In this document: positions 10,391 to 21,013 of the stretch, piece after piece
Layout of the letters: every line of letters begins with the position of its first letter
How positions within the stretch are numbered: position 1 is the stretch's first letter
NCBI RefSeq assembly: GCF_020379485.1
Contig: NW_026016985.1
Coordinates: 27,501-91,500 of the forward strand
Source of the DNA: Brassica napus
Lineage: Eukaryota; Streptophyta; Magnoliopsida; Brassicales; Brassicaceae
Length of the DNA stretch: 64,000 bases
Direction of reading: 5' to 3'
Translations under genes and position numbers: made by a program
The notes under the pieces: generated by a model
What the model saw: the letters and a program-made list of their open reading frames with translations, nothing else
Told to the model about the DNA's origin: nothing
Database searches by the model: none

Positions 10391-13300
10391 TGAAGAAACC
10401 CGTTAAAAAAAAACAAAAAAAAGGAGAGAGAATGGTCGAGTATCTTTGTGGTGGTCGAGTCGCGGGCGATCGAGAAGTTTTAAAGTACGAAGTGGGCGAA
10501 GAAGTGATCGTGAGTTAACTATGAGTCAAATAAGTTGCTCGACCATAGTTAGAAGATGTCTTAGATTGATGAGACGGACGTTTTCGAAGCATAACATTTT
10601 TGGAAGCACGACGGTTTAGAAGCTCGACGTTTTGGAAGAATGACGTTTCTTCAGCACGAAGTTTTCCGCAAAACTTCGTATCAGCAGAATATTATTTCGA
10701 AGACATTGGAAACATGATGGGAATTAAGCACGACGGGAAGCAAGCACGACGGGATTAAAGCACGACGGGAAAACCCGAAATTGGACGAAAACCCTAATTT
10801 CGGTATTATGAAATTTTTCGAGGAAGCCGGAGGCTCAGGACATATTTTCCCTCAACTTCAGAGATCACGTGGAGTTTATTAAAATTGTTCTGAGCATAAG
10901 AGAGGCTGTAGAAAAATATTTGGGATTGATCGCGGGACGAAAATTCATCGGAGTGATCGAAATCAGGCGAATGGATCGAGAAGCTCGAGGTGGCTTGTTG
11001 CATGGGTTCAGAACGTGGTGTCAACCATCTAACAAGCTCAATATCAACACAAGGAGGAGGTGTAGACGTGCATGGAAGCAGTCCATGCAGCCAGACACAT
11101 AGAAGCAGGAGGTGGAGCGGCCAAGCACGAGATGTCGCGACGCATGCAACCGAAGCATGCGGCCAGCCATGTGTGTGATGCTGTGGCGCCTTGCATGAGT
11201 TCCAGTCATGCAGCCTGACATCTGGGAGGAGTGGTGGCGCCCTGCATGAGTCCTGGCCATGCTGAAGGACATGTGGAGCACGAGGTGTCGCCGTGCATGC
11301 GTCCGGAGACATGCGGAGCGACACACGGGCGGCCACCAACCTGAATCTGATTAGCTGGTGTTTTCTATAAATACCCAGCCACCCCCTTCAGTTTCAGACA
11401 TCCAGAACACACCAAAGCAAGTTCAAAATGTGGCTAGAGAGAGAGAGAAAAAGAAAGTGATCAATTTAAGAGTATGGTCGATTCTTAAGACCGATACTCC
11501 ATCGAGAAGGCCAGTTCCGTCCAATCGATAATTCTCTACGATTGTGAGGTGGAAGCTCTGTCGAATTCAATTCGTCCAAGCCAGTCATATTCTCCTACAA
11601 TCAAGTGAGGTACTGTCCAAGATTAGTTCAGTTCCATGGGTTCAGATCAGTCGAAGTTATGCTCAATACTGCGCCGGGAAGTCGAAGAACTGTCCAGAAG
11701 CTAGAGGAGGTTCTGTCCGAGTCCAGATCAGTCTGTCGAGGCCTGTCAGCTTCTTCATGGTGAAGCCAAGGTTCTGTCCAAATCAAGATCACTCAAGTCC
11801 AGTGCAGTCAAGTCGTCCATGGGGTTTTGGCGAAGTCCTCTCCGATCAACCAGCTGCTTCTCGCCTAGAACACTGTGAGTTGGCTTGTGTGAATTCCACT
11901 TGGAATTTAGGATAGTTTTGTGAGTTGGTTTGTTTGAATTCCACTTGGAATTTAGGATAGATCGAGTCGCATATAGATTAGAATGATCAAGTTATTGAAT
12001 GGTAGAGTCCTTAGGGTTATTTTATTTATGGAACCGGACTCAGTTTAGAAAGGCCTAAGCTGAGATGAAAGGAATTAAGACTGAATTAATAACCTGATTA
12101 GGACTAAGGCTAGGATGCATCATGTTTTCTATTCTTGTGTGTTGATTTGGTGGAGTGCAGGTTCCCGTTATCTTTACGGATAATTTCATAGCAGGAGGCT
12201 GGACTATCTGGATAACGGTTTGATTTAATTGATTAGTATTGATTATTATTGCTTAGTTGTTTAGTAGTTAGTACTAAGGGTCTTAGGTCATATAGGCCGG
12301 ACTACTGGTACTATGGTTAGTCTTGTGGAGTCGAGTGTCTAGTTAGGATCTGGAACTTTGGCTTTAGGTTAGGTTCTAGATTGAGTTTGTTTTGTTGTGA
12401 GTGTGCCGACAGTATGTGCGAAACCCGCCCATACTAGGCTTGTGTAGGGGTGATTAGTGCTCCTCGGCCTCGTACCCAGCGGGTTCAAGGAAACCCCTTA
12501 TTCGCTGAATCGGGAAGACTCAGACGAACGGTGTCATGTACTATGGCTGAGTATTACACGACGGTGTAATGTGGCAGTGACCCGAAGGACTGTGGGCTGT
12601 CGCGCGGTGACCCGAATGACGGTGGGCCGCGGTCGGTTGAAAGTTCCTTCTTCTGGCCTTTGTGGTAGGAAGATAGGATATTGCTGATAGAGAGGAGGAA
12701 CACGAAGTCACCAGGGCCCAGGTTAGAGTGTTGTGTTAGTGTGTCGTAGAGGGTTATGGAACCCTTGAGTAATGTAGCATCGATATACGGTGTTACGAGT
12801 TAGATCGAGTCGTAGATACTCATAGTTATTATTGTGATTGTGGTTGATTGATTTACTTGCAGGTTCTGGCATTAAGAACTAAGTCTGGTTTAGGTACCGT
12901 ATTAGGCTTGGTGTGTATTTGGTTATTGTAGGCCTGACGTTGTTCGATCATGTTCTTGTTTGATTTACTTGCAGGTTCTGGCATTAAGACCTAAGTCTGA
13001 CTGCTTGTGAAGGGTGGTGGATATTAAAGCTATGAGGTATCATTGGTTGGCCGATCATGTTCTTGTTTGATTGTTGGATCGACTAATGATACTTGTATAG
13101 TCTAAGTGTCTAACACTACATGAGTACTGAACTCAGGCGTATATATGGTTAACTAAGGATTGGTTGTTGACTTGTTTTCTTGCAGGTTCCTGTTACTTGA
13201 AGTTAGATCATGGCAGGAGGCCAAATCTAACTCAGTAACGGTTTGCTTAGCCTTAGCTTTTATTGCATGCTAGGGCTAGATTGATTGTTATTTTGGGTTG

Positions 13301-13981
13301 TCTGGGTTAGAGTCTAGGTTGCGGGTAGAGGCCACCAGCTCACTGAGTAACATTAGGTTACTCATCCAACTCCGTTGTCCTTATTTTTCAGGTCGCTTTA
13401 GTTAAGGATGATCGGATAGGTTGGTGCTGGACATTAGGACCGCCGGTGTAGATTTTCATGCCTTTTGTAAACGGTATTGAGTTATGTGTTTTGTTGGCTC
13501 GATTTGGCATTAGGTCGGGCTCAGTCTCGAATTATTCAATGTATGGATATTTCTCGAATCAATAAAGTAAATGTTTTATATGCGCTTCATGAGTACTCTG
13601 ATATTTGACTAGTTCGGTCTAACACAATGTTAGGTCGTAGTATGGGTTGAAAAGCCTTAGGCCTCGATCTAACGGAAAACACTAACTCTTGGCCGGGTTT
13701 CAAAGCCTTGTGCCTTGACGCAGCGGGACGACTTAGTGGATGAACTGGTCGAGGTCGTGAAGTAAAGTTTGAGACTCTGACCGGATTGTCCGTAGCCCGT
13801 CATGTAGCGCTTCCGAACCATGGTGTTGGGTTGGACGGTCAGTCATGTTCTTTTTGGATTGTTGGCTGGCCGGTTGGCCTTTCATCTCCAACCCTTGGTG
13901 TGGGTCGTCCGTCGGTCATGTTCTTGTTTGATTGTTGGCCGGTGGGTCGACCTATGCTTAGGACGGTTCGGGGGTGTTACA
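10391..13981 (+). mobile_element. LARD-1 3' LTR (3,591 bp)
   Basis: The LTR runs from TG at 10391 to CA at 13981. From left to right it has an A-rich start, repeats of AAGCACGACGGGA at 10725-10775, a CATGC-rich block (11000-11340), a TATA box (11366-11373), and a long R/U5-like part. That part has several pyrimidine-CAG|GT sites (12160, 12862, 13185, 13391), a hairpin at 13345-13365 and AATAAA at 13560-13565. A 56-bp insertion at 12944-12999 duplicates a nearby segment. Several short reading frames inside it show no domain. Confidence 0.88.
11366..11373 (+). promoter_or_regulatory. TATA box of the LARD-1 3' LTR
   Basis: TATAAATA is followed by CCCAGCCACCCCC and a probable start about 30 bp on. 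The same TATAAATA is conserved at the equivalent place in LARD-2 LTRs (minus strand 32202-32209, 50075-50082, 59786-59793). Confidence 0.75.
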
Positions 13982-14258
13982 GTCGGGGTTCATCATAATT
14001 TGATTATAACCTGAGAAGGCGTCCATGAAAGATAAGAGCTCGTTGCCCGCTGTTGCTTCTACCAATCGATCGATATGTGGTAGAGGGAAACTATCCTTCG
14101 GACAGGCCTTGTTTAGGTCGGTAAAATCCACGCAAACTCGCCATTTCCTGTTTTTCGTTTTGACTAGTACAGGGTTCGCGAGCCAGTCTGGGTATCTTAC
14201 TTCTGTTATCGACTCGACTTTAAGCAATTTTTTGACCTCGTCATTTACTGCGGAAGCA
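13982..14258 (-). pseudogene. Tat-type gypsy reverse transcriptase fragment
   Basis: About 90 codons on the minus strand encode the N-terminal part of an RT domain: EVKKLLKVESITEV, YPDWLANPVLVKTKN, WRVCVDFTDLNKACPKD, FPLPHIDRLVEATAG and FMDAFSGYNQI. These are the fingers and the first catalytic Asp region of Tat-lineage (Tat/Ogre/Retand) polymerases. The FxDD box is not present because the fragment is cut at 13982 by the LARD-1 3' LTR. At the other end it is cut by satellite. It is the only trace of this element in the window. Confidence 0.9.
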
Positions 14259-16186
14259 CGTGCTGATGGACACACACGTACAGCCACGGACGTCCTGTGT
14301 GTGCTGATGGACACACCCGGATGTCCTGTGTGTGCTGACGGACACCGACAGACGTCTTGTGTGTACTGAACAAACAGCCCACGGGAAGGGCCAGCGTGCT
14401 GAGTCCAAGGACCAGCGTACTGATATATGTACTAATGGACAGCCACGGACGTCCTGTGTATGCTGACGGACACACACGAACGTCCTGTGTGTGCTGACGG
14501 ACACCCACATACGTCCTGTGTGTACTGAAGAGACAGCCCACGTGGGCCAAAATCACCCAAACAATCCATGGGAAGGGCCAGCGTCCTGAGTCCAAGGACC
14601 AACGTGCTGATATGTGTACTGATGAACAGCCACGGATGACCTGTGTGTGCTGACGGACACAGACGGACACACACGGACACACACGGACAGCCACGGATGT
14701 CCTGTGTGTGCTGGCGGACACCCACGGACGTCCTGTGTGTACTGAACAGACAGCCCACGTGGACCAAAATCACCCAAACAGTCCATGGGAAGGGTCAGCG
14801 TGCTGAGTCCAAGGACCAACGTGCTGATATGTGTACTGATGGACAGCTACGGACGTCCTGTGTGTGCTGACGGACACATACGGACACACATAGACAGCCA
14901 CAGACGTTTTGTGTGTGCTGACGGACACACACGGACACACACAGACAGCCACGGACGTCCCGTGTCTGCTGATGGACAGCCACAGACAGCCACAGACGTC
15001 CTATGTGTGCTGGCGGACACCCACGGACGTCCTGTGTGTACTGAACAGACAGCCCACTCTGGCCAAAATCACCCTAACAGTCCACGGGAAGGGTCAGCGT
15101 GCTGAGTATAAGGACCAGCGTGCTGAGTATAAGGACCCGCGTGCTGATATGTGTACTGATGGACAGCCACGGACGTCCTGTGTGTGCTGATGGACAAACA
15201 CATACACACACGGACAGCCACGGACATCCTGGGTGTGCTGACGGACACCCACAGACGTCCTGTGTGTATTGAACAGACAGCCCACGTGGGCCAAAATCAC
15301 CCGAACAGTCCACGGGAAGGGCCAGCGTGCTGAGTCCAAGGACCAACGTGCTGATATGTGTACTGATGAACAGCCACTGACGTCCTGTGTGTGCTGACGG
15401 ACACACACGGACAGCCACGGACGTCCTGTGTGTGCTGACAGACATACACGTACGTCCTGTGTGTACTGACGGACACCCACAGACGGCATGTGTGTGCTGA
15501 CGGACAGCCACAGTGTGTACTGAACAGACAGCCCACGTGAGCCAAAATCACCCAAACAGTCCACGAGAAGGGCCAGCGTCCTGAGTCCAAGGACCAACGT
15601 GCTGATATGTGTACTGATGAACAGCCACATACGACCTGTGTGTGCTGACGGACACAGACGTACACACACGGACACACATGGACAGCCAAGGATGTCATGT
15701 GTGTGCTGGCGGACACTCACGAACGTCCTGTGTGTACTGAACAGACAGCCCCCGTGGGCCAAAATCACTCAAACAGTCCACGGGAAGGGTCAGCGTGCTG
15801 AGTCCAAGGACCAACGTGCTGATATGTGTACTGATGGACAGCCACGGATGTCCTGTGTGTGCTGACGGAACACACGGACACACACGGACAGCCACAGACG
15901 TCCTGTGTGTGCTGACAGACACACACTGACAGCCACAGACGTCCTGTGTCTGATGATGGACAGCCACAGACAGCCAAAGACGTCCTGTGTGTGCTGGCGG
16001 ACACTTGGGCCAAAATTACCCAAACAGTCCACGGGAAGGGTTAGCGTGCTGAGTCCAAGGACCAACGTGCTGATATGTGTACTGATGGACAGCCACAGAC
16101 GTCCTGTGTGTGCTGATGGACACAAACAGGCACACACGGACAGCCACGGACGTCCTGTGTGTGCTGACGGACACACACGGACTTCC
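14259..16186. repeat. Satellite array, block 1
   Basis: The array is built from short subunits around the core CCTGTGTGTGCTGACGGACA, with spacings of about 31 and 41 bp. Longer anchor segments (ACAGACAGCCCACGTGGGCC, then CCACGGGAAGGG and GCTGATATGTGTACTGATGG) recur every 200-300 bp, eight times here. Most anchors are of the CACGTGGGCCAAAATCACCC class, unlike the ordered classes in block 3. Open frames on both strands are by-products of the repeat. The block ends where the chromovirus 3' LTR begins. Confidence 0.95.
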
Positions 16187-18277
16187 TGTAACGCCCGAAT
16201 CCGGCCTCTCGACAAGACTGAACCCGTTTGCTACTTAATCAATTTCTTTGCTTGTTTGATTCATTTTAAGTCTTTCATTTACTAAGTCATGTTCGAATCT
16301 GAGGTTCTAAAACAATGTAACAGATAGCACAGCGGAATAACAATGTGTAAACTTTGTATTACGTAGAAACAAGAGATCCAATACACAACTTCTTAACAGT
16401 TTCATAGACAATCACTAGTTCGTCCCTAGCATCATCTAACCACACGTTACACAGCCTCTCACTGACCGAGCCTTCACGGCTCCTTGGCTTGACCAGAACC
16501 ATCCTTAGTTCCTGAAACCACAACCAGGTAAGAATTAATAATAACCGAGAATAGGACTGGTCGATCCTACAATGCTTGGCTTGGTTCCTAGAACATTGAT
16601 AAACCTCAGACAATATACTTATGAAAAGATATGAACCTGCCTACCAAATCCTAAGTCATTCAACCAACCACCCCTTGACTTAGAATCAGATAGACAGTCC
16701 AGAATAGATAAACAGAACACACGAACAGTCCGGATCGTCCCGAAGACCAATCCGTCCATCCGGATAGAATTTAGGTGTGACCGGCCTAGATGAAGTCTGG
16801 CTCAATGGCCCAACGGACTTCCTTACCTGATCCGGCCTTAGGCCTGGATCCAACGGTCGAGTAAGCCTCACGCCCAATCCGGTCAGGCCAATGGCCGCTC
16901 GGACCTTGCGACTCTTACCCTGGCCTGGACGGACCGTGTACTTGTCTCAACGGACAAGACATGGTCTGATCCCTAAGGAACGGACATGACCTGCCTCAAC
17001 AGGCACCGCTTGGTACACGCCCCCTTCGGCCTTTGGTACCTCTTGGTCCTCGTACTACTTGGTGATCGTACCACTTGGCGTTCGTAACTCTTGGTTACTC
17101 ACACACTTTGGCAACTCACAACCGTTGGTAACTCGTGACCTTTGGCCACTCGTGCCTCTTGGGACATGCCCAACCGTTTAGCCCAACCGCCCAGTCTATG
17201 GTGCGATTCGAACCGACCGTCTAACCGACCAGCGTCTAGGTTAGCGGTTTGGTTATGTCCAGCCAAGTCCAGGAACGTGTCCCTTGGACTGAACCAACAC
17301 AACCCTTCATGCATAATCAGAAAGAAGAGAAAGGACCGGATAGAAACAAGAAGAGGCGAAGCGGTCAGGTCTAATGAACCGTCCAGAGCCGCGGTGCGGT
17401 CACAAGGACCGTTCGTTCGGACTGGTGCGGCCAAAACCAACCACGTACCTTCTGAACCAGGTCAGGGTTCTCCACGCTCTTCTCCTGCTCTCGGTCTCCC
17501 ATACTTGATCGGAGGTTGCTTCACAAATGATCGGATCGCCGGAAACCTAACTACCACACAATCGGCCTTGCTTTGGCCGAAAACTCTCTCTCTTTCTTTC
17601 TCTCTCTCTACGATTTCTCTGAGTATTTTTACTCTGGATTGGATGATTGAAATCGACAGAGAGGGCCCCATATTTATAGAAAACGAGGGGGTAAGTCTTT
17701 CCCCATGAACAGGCATGACTGGCCAGCGAACGGGCACAATCGGCCAAGGGTTACACCCTTTCGGCCGCATGCGTCCCTTCGCCAATACCGCATGGTTTGG
17801 GTCGGGCAGAGGCCCAAAGCCTTACCCAATTCTTCTAGACTTAGCCCACAGCCTTGTCCCAAGCCCCAACGGTCCATGACCTCATGGCCAGACCCCCCAT
17901 GGCCTGTCACCGGCTCGGACCCGGACCATCGGACCGAAACCCGAACAGTCCGTCCAGCTGAGATGAGCTGACCCCCAGCTGCCTCAGCTGAGTGAGCTAG
18001 TAGTCCAGCTAGTGAAGCTGACCTTGTAGTGTCCGAGCTTGAGTGAGCTTATCCTAACTCCGTTGAGCTAGTTTAGCTACCCGTTCTATCCGTCCAGCAA
18101 CCGTCCTGCTCGGTCTAGCTGATTCTTGACTTGTGTAAGGTTACGTCTAAGTTTCCTTACGTCCTTAACCTTCTTATCCGGCCATGGAACGCTTGCCTTG
18201 ATGTCTTAAGACTGGCTAGTACATTTCCTTGAACCGTGGCCGTCCCAATGATCCTATTCACGATCCGGGATGTTATA
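16187..18277 (-). mobile_element. Chromovirus 3' LTR
   Basis: On the plus strand the LTR starts TGTAACGCCCGAATCC at 16187 and ends near 18277, where the expected terminal CA has mutated (GGATGTTATA). A TATA box (minus, 17671-17678) and an AGCT-rich segment (17955-18125) lie in U3. The inverted repeat around GATCC...GGATC is degraded here (GATCCTATTCACGATC). No gene is contained, although one plus-strand frame of 188 codons at 17142-17708 is open by chance. Confidence 0.9.
17671..17678 (-). promoter_or_regulatory. TATA box of the chromovirus 3' LTR
   Basis: TATAAATA on the minus strand, about 600 bp inside the LTR. In the 5' LTR the same site (plus strand 28066-28073, TATTTACA) reads TGTAAATA, so the promoter that should drive the element is altered. 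Confidence 0.7.
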
Positions 18278-18760
18278 AGTCTCCCCCACTAGCAATGGAT
18301 TCGTCTTCGAATCCGACTCATGTGTTTCATCCAACACAAACTGGTCGAACCAATTTGGAAACTCGGCCTTCATCCTGGACTCCGTCTCCGAAGTGGTCTC
18401 TTCTCGAGCATTACAATCCCAAATGACCTTGACCATCTGGATTGTTTTCTTTCTCATTGCTTTTTCCATCCTATCTATGATCCAAACCGGCTTTGTTTCC
18501 AAAGTTAGGTTCGTACCTAGATCGGATGGTATTTCAGGTATTAAGATGTCCTGATCCGTCAAGCACTTCCGGAGTTGGGAGATATGGAATACATTATGAA
18601 AGGGTTCCATCTCAGATGGTAAGTCCAACTTGTATGCCACACTACCCACTCGTTCTATGACTCTGAACGGCCCTAGGTATCTTGGGTCCAATTTCCTTCT
18701 ACCAGAAATTCGTACTCTACCTTTAAAGGTAATCATTTTGAGATAGATCATATCACCCAC
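18254..18760 (-). pseudogene. Chromovirus integrase C-terminus with chromodomain-like tail
   Basis: The frame starts inside integrase. It contains the GPF/Y-type module (RKLDPRYLGPFRVIERVG, AYKLDLP, FHNVFHISQLRKCL) and then a segment PVWIIDRMEKAMRKK, MVKVIWDC, ETESRMKAEFPNWF that matches the fold pattern of retrotransposon chromodomains. Such domains direct integration into heterochromatin, consistent with where the element sits. It is in the same frame as the main polymerase segment at 19022-20383 but separated by stops. The last residues run through the PPT into LTR sequence. Confidence 0.82.
18278..18291 (-). other. Chromovirus polypurine tract
   Basis: On the minus strand CTAGTGGGGGAGAC precedes the 3' LTR. 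It is purine-rich and positioned as expected. Confidence 0.8.
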
Positions 18761-20383
18761 TGTAAACTCCAGTTCTTTCCTTCGTTTGTCAGCGTAGTGT
18801 TATTGTCTGTCCTGTGCAGCCCTCATCTTGTCCCGCATGGACATGATCTTCTCCGTGGTTTCTTCCACGATCTCGGGGCCTATCATGCTGCGTGCCCCCA
18901 CTTAGGTCCAGCATAACGGTGTCCTGCATGGTCGTCCATACAAAGCTTCGTATGGTGACATGCCTATACTTGAGTGGAAGCTGTTATTGTAGGCGAACTC
19001 CACTAACGGCAAATGCCGTTCCTAGGAATCACCCCAATCGAGAACACATGCTCGAAGCATGTCCTCCAGCGTCCGTATAGTTCCTTCTGACTGCCCATCC
19101 ATTTGGGGATGATAAGCTGTACTCATGTTCGCTCTTGTTCCTAAAGCTTTTTGAAAAGCTTGCCAGAAGTGAGATGTGAACCTCGAATCTCTATCCGAAA
19201 CTATACTTGAGGGTACTCCGTGTAGCCTCACAATCTCATCAATGTACTTACTCATAATCCGGTCGACTCCATCAGTCTTTTTGATGGTCAGGAAGTGGGC
19301 AGACTTGGTCAGTCGATCCACTATTACCCAGACAGCATCATTCCTATTCCTGGTCATGGGAAATCCTATCACGAAGTCCATCGTGATGTGATCCCACTTC
19401 CATTCCGGAATAGGTAGGCTCTGAAGCAGTCCACTCTGAACTTGTTGTTCGGCCTTGACGAGTTGACAAGTAGGACAGTTGGCCACCCATTCGGCCACAT
19501 CGACCTTCATCCGTATCCAATGATAGTACTGTCTGAGATTGTGATACATCTTGGTCACTCCAGGATGGATCGAGAATCTAGACTTGTGAGCTTCTCTAAG
19601 GATCTCGTCCTTCAAACTCCTATCATTGGGTACGCTGATCCAACCATGAACTAAGATCGTACCGTCCTTAACGATTTGATACTCAGTCAGGTCGTTCCGA
19701 GCAACCGTCTTCAGGTTCTCGTCCTGATCTTGGGCCGCTCGGATCCGGGAAAGCAGGTCGGCTCTATTCACCACCTCTAAACCCCGTGGTCCGTCCGTCC
19801 CGTTCAAAACATTTAAACGGATGAAACGTCCCACCTCATCCGGCTCGTCCATTCCGCTACCGGCCGTAACATATTCTCGTTTCCGGCTCAAAGCGTCAGC
19901 CACAAGGTTGGCCTTGCCCGGATAGTAGGTGATGTCTAGGTCGTAGTCGGCCACGAACTCCATCCACCTCCTCTGCCTTAAGTTCAACTCAGGCTGGGTG
20001 AATATATACTTCAGACTTTTATGATCCGTAAGTATCTGGACTTTGGCCCCATATAAATATGATCGCCAAATCTTTAAGGCGAACACTACCGCTGCCATTT
20101 CAAGGTCATGGGTTGGGTAGTTTCCCTCATGTTTCTTCAGCTGCCTTGACGCGTAAGCAATGACCTTCCCATGTTGGGTCAACACGCAACAGAGTCCAGT
20201 GATGGATGCATCCGTGTAGACAACATAAGGTTGGTCTGCCTCCGGGAGAACCAGGACGGGTGCGCTAGTTAACATATCCTTAAGTGCGGAGAAACATCTC
20301 GTACACTCGTCAGACCATGTTAACTTAACGTCCTTCCCAGTCAACCGTGTCATCGGCTGAGCCAGGTTTGCGAATCCCTTCAC
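18761..20383 (-). pseudogene. Chromovirus RNase H and integrase
   Basis: A 453-codon frame (down to 19022) starts just after RT. RNase H motifs are [36 protein letters not shown] and LVADALSRK, with all four acidic residues present. Integrase follows: the zinc-binding HHCC (H in [21 protein letters not shown]), then the catalytic triad Asp in [10 protein letters not shown], Asp in VSDRDSRF and Glu in DGQSEGTIR. After a stop at 19022 the same frame continues ([23 protein letters not shown]) with two further stops before 18760. RNase H removes the RNA template; integrase joins the DNA copy to the host. Confidence 0.88.
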
Positions 20384-20409
20384 AAACTTTCTATAGTAAC
20401 CTGCCAGCC

Positions 20410-20841
20410 CTAGGAAGCTTCTAACTTCCGTGTCACTGCGTGGTCGGGACCAATCCTTGATTGCCCGGATCTTCTCTGGACCACTGAGACGCCCTGGTCA
20501 GAGACAATATGACCGAGGAACCCAATACTCTTTTGCCAAAAACTGCACTTGCTGAGTTTAGCAAAGAGTTTGTGCTCTCGTAATCGTTCCAGCACGGCTC
20601 TCAAATGTTTCCGATGAGATTCCTCGTCCTTAGATTAAATCAGGATATCATCAATGAAGATTATCACTGATTCATCCAAGAAGTCCCGGAACACGCTGTT
20701 CATCATTTTCATGAATGCAGCAGGTGCATTGGTCAGACCGAACGGCATCACTACGAATTCGTAATGGCCGTACGTGGTCCTAAATGCTGTTTTCCTAATG
20801 TCGTTTGGCTCTATAGGAATCTGATGATATCCCGAGGCCAA
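20410..20841 (-). pseudogene. Chromovirus reverse transcriptase, C-terminal part
   Basis: The palm motifs [41 protein letters not shown] and the catalytic IFIDDILI box are visible at 20635-20841. A stop directly after ILI then separates the thumb segment ([34 protein letters not shown]) at 20410-20604. That segment ends in a frameshift before RNase H. A further stop precedes the palm near 20847. The domain is recognisable but heavily broken. Confidence 0.88.
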
Positions 20842-21013
20842 ATCGATTTAAGAAAACCACTTAGCTCCTTTCAGCTGATCCAACAGCTCGTCTATCCTGG
20901 ACAACGGGTAATTGTTCTTCACAGTTACCATGTTCAACCCTCGATAGTCGATGCACAGACACATGCTACCATCCTTCTTTTTCACAAAGAGGACTGGTGC
21001 ACCCCAAGGGGAG
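20842..21013 (-). pseudogene. Chromovirus RT N-terminal part with deletion
   Basis: The minus strand encodes the stretch [22 protein letters not shown] and [21 protein letters not shown], the fingers of RT. The join to the protease frame at 21014 is abnormal: the residues expected between MAPAEMAEL and the SPWGAPV region are absent, and the frame changes. This indicates a small deletion of a few tens of bases. Confidence 0.75.

Larger units (their letters stand above)
7459..13981 (+). mobile_element. LARD-1: long-LTR non-autonomous retroelement
   Basis: The element has two long LTRs (7459-9644, partly deleted, and 10391-13981), a tRNA-iMet primer binding site at 9649-9660 and a G-rich polypurine tract at 10377-10390. 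The internal domain is only 746 bp with no protease, RT, RNase H or integrase. This matches the large retrotransposon derivative (LARD-like) class that depends on enzymes supplied in trans. The 3' LTR has TGAAGAAACCCG...GGGTGTTACA termini. The right flank is a Tat-type RT fragment, into which it probably inserted. The left target duplication is lost with the truncated 5' LTR end. Confidence 0.85.

Noticed and set aside
10806..11339. 177-codon minus-strand frame and its relatives at 32236-32727, 50031-50600 and 59742-60311
   Set aside because: It falls in the CATGC-rich U3 of the LARD LTRs; the composition is set by the repeats, it is antisense to the LTR promoter and has no domain. Conservation between copies follows from LTR homology.
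14241..16215. Numerous open frames of 60-220 codons on both strands
   Set aside because: They lie in satellite, repeat with a 31-residue period caused by the 31-bp DNA unit, and appear equally on both strands; no domain is visible.
17142..17708. 188-codon frame on the plus strand
   Set aside because: It runs antisense through the chromovirus LTR, is disrupted in the sister LTR (27688-28008) and has no recognisable domain.
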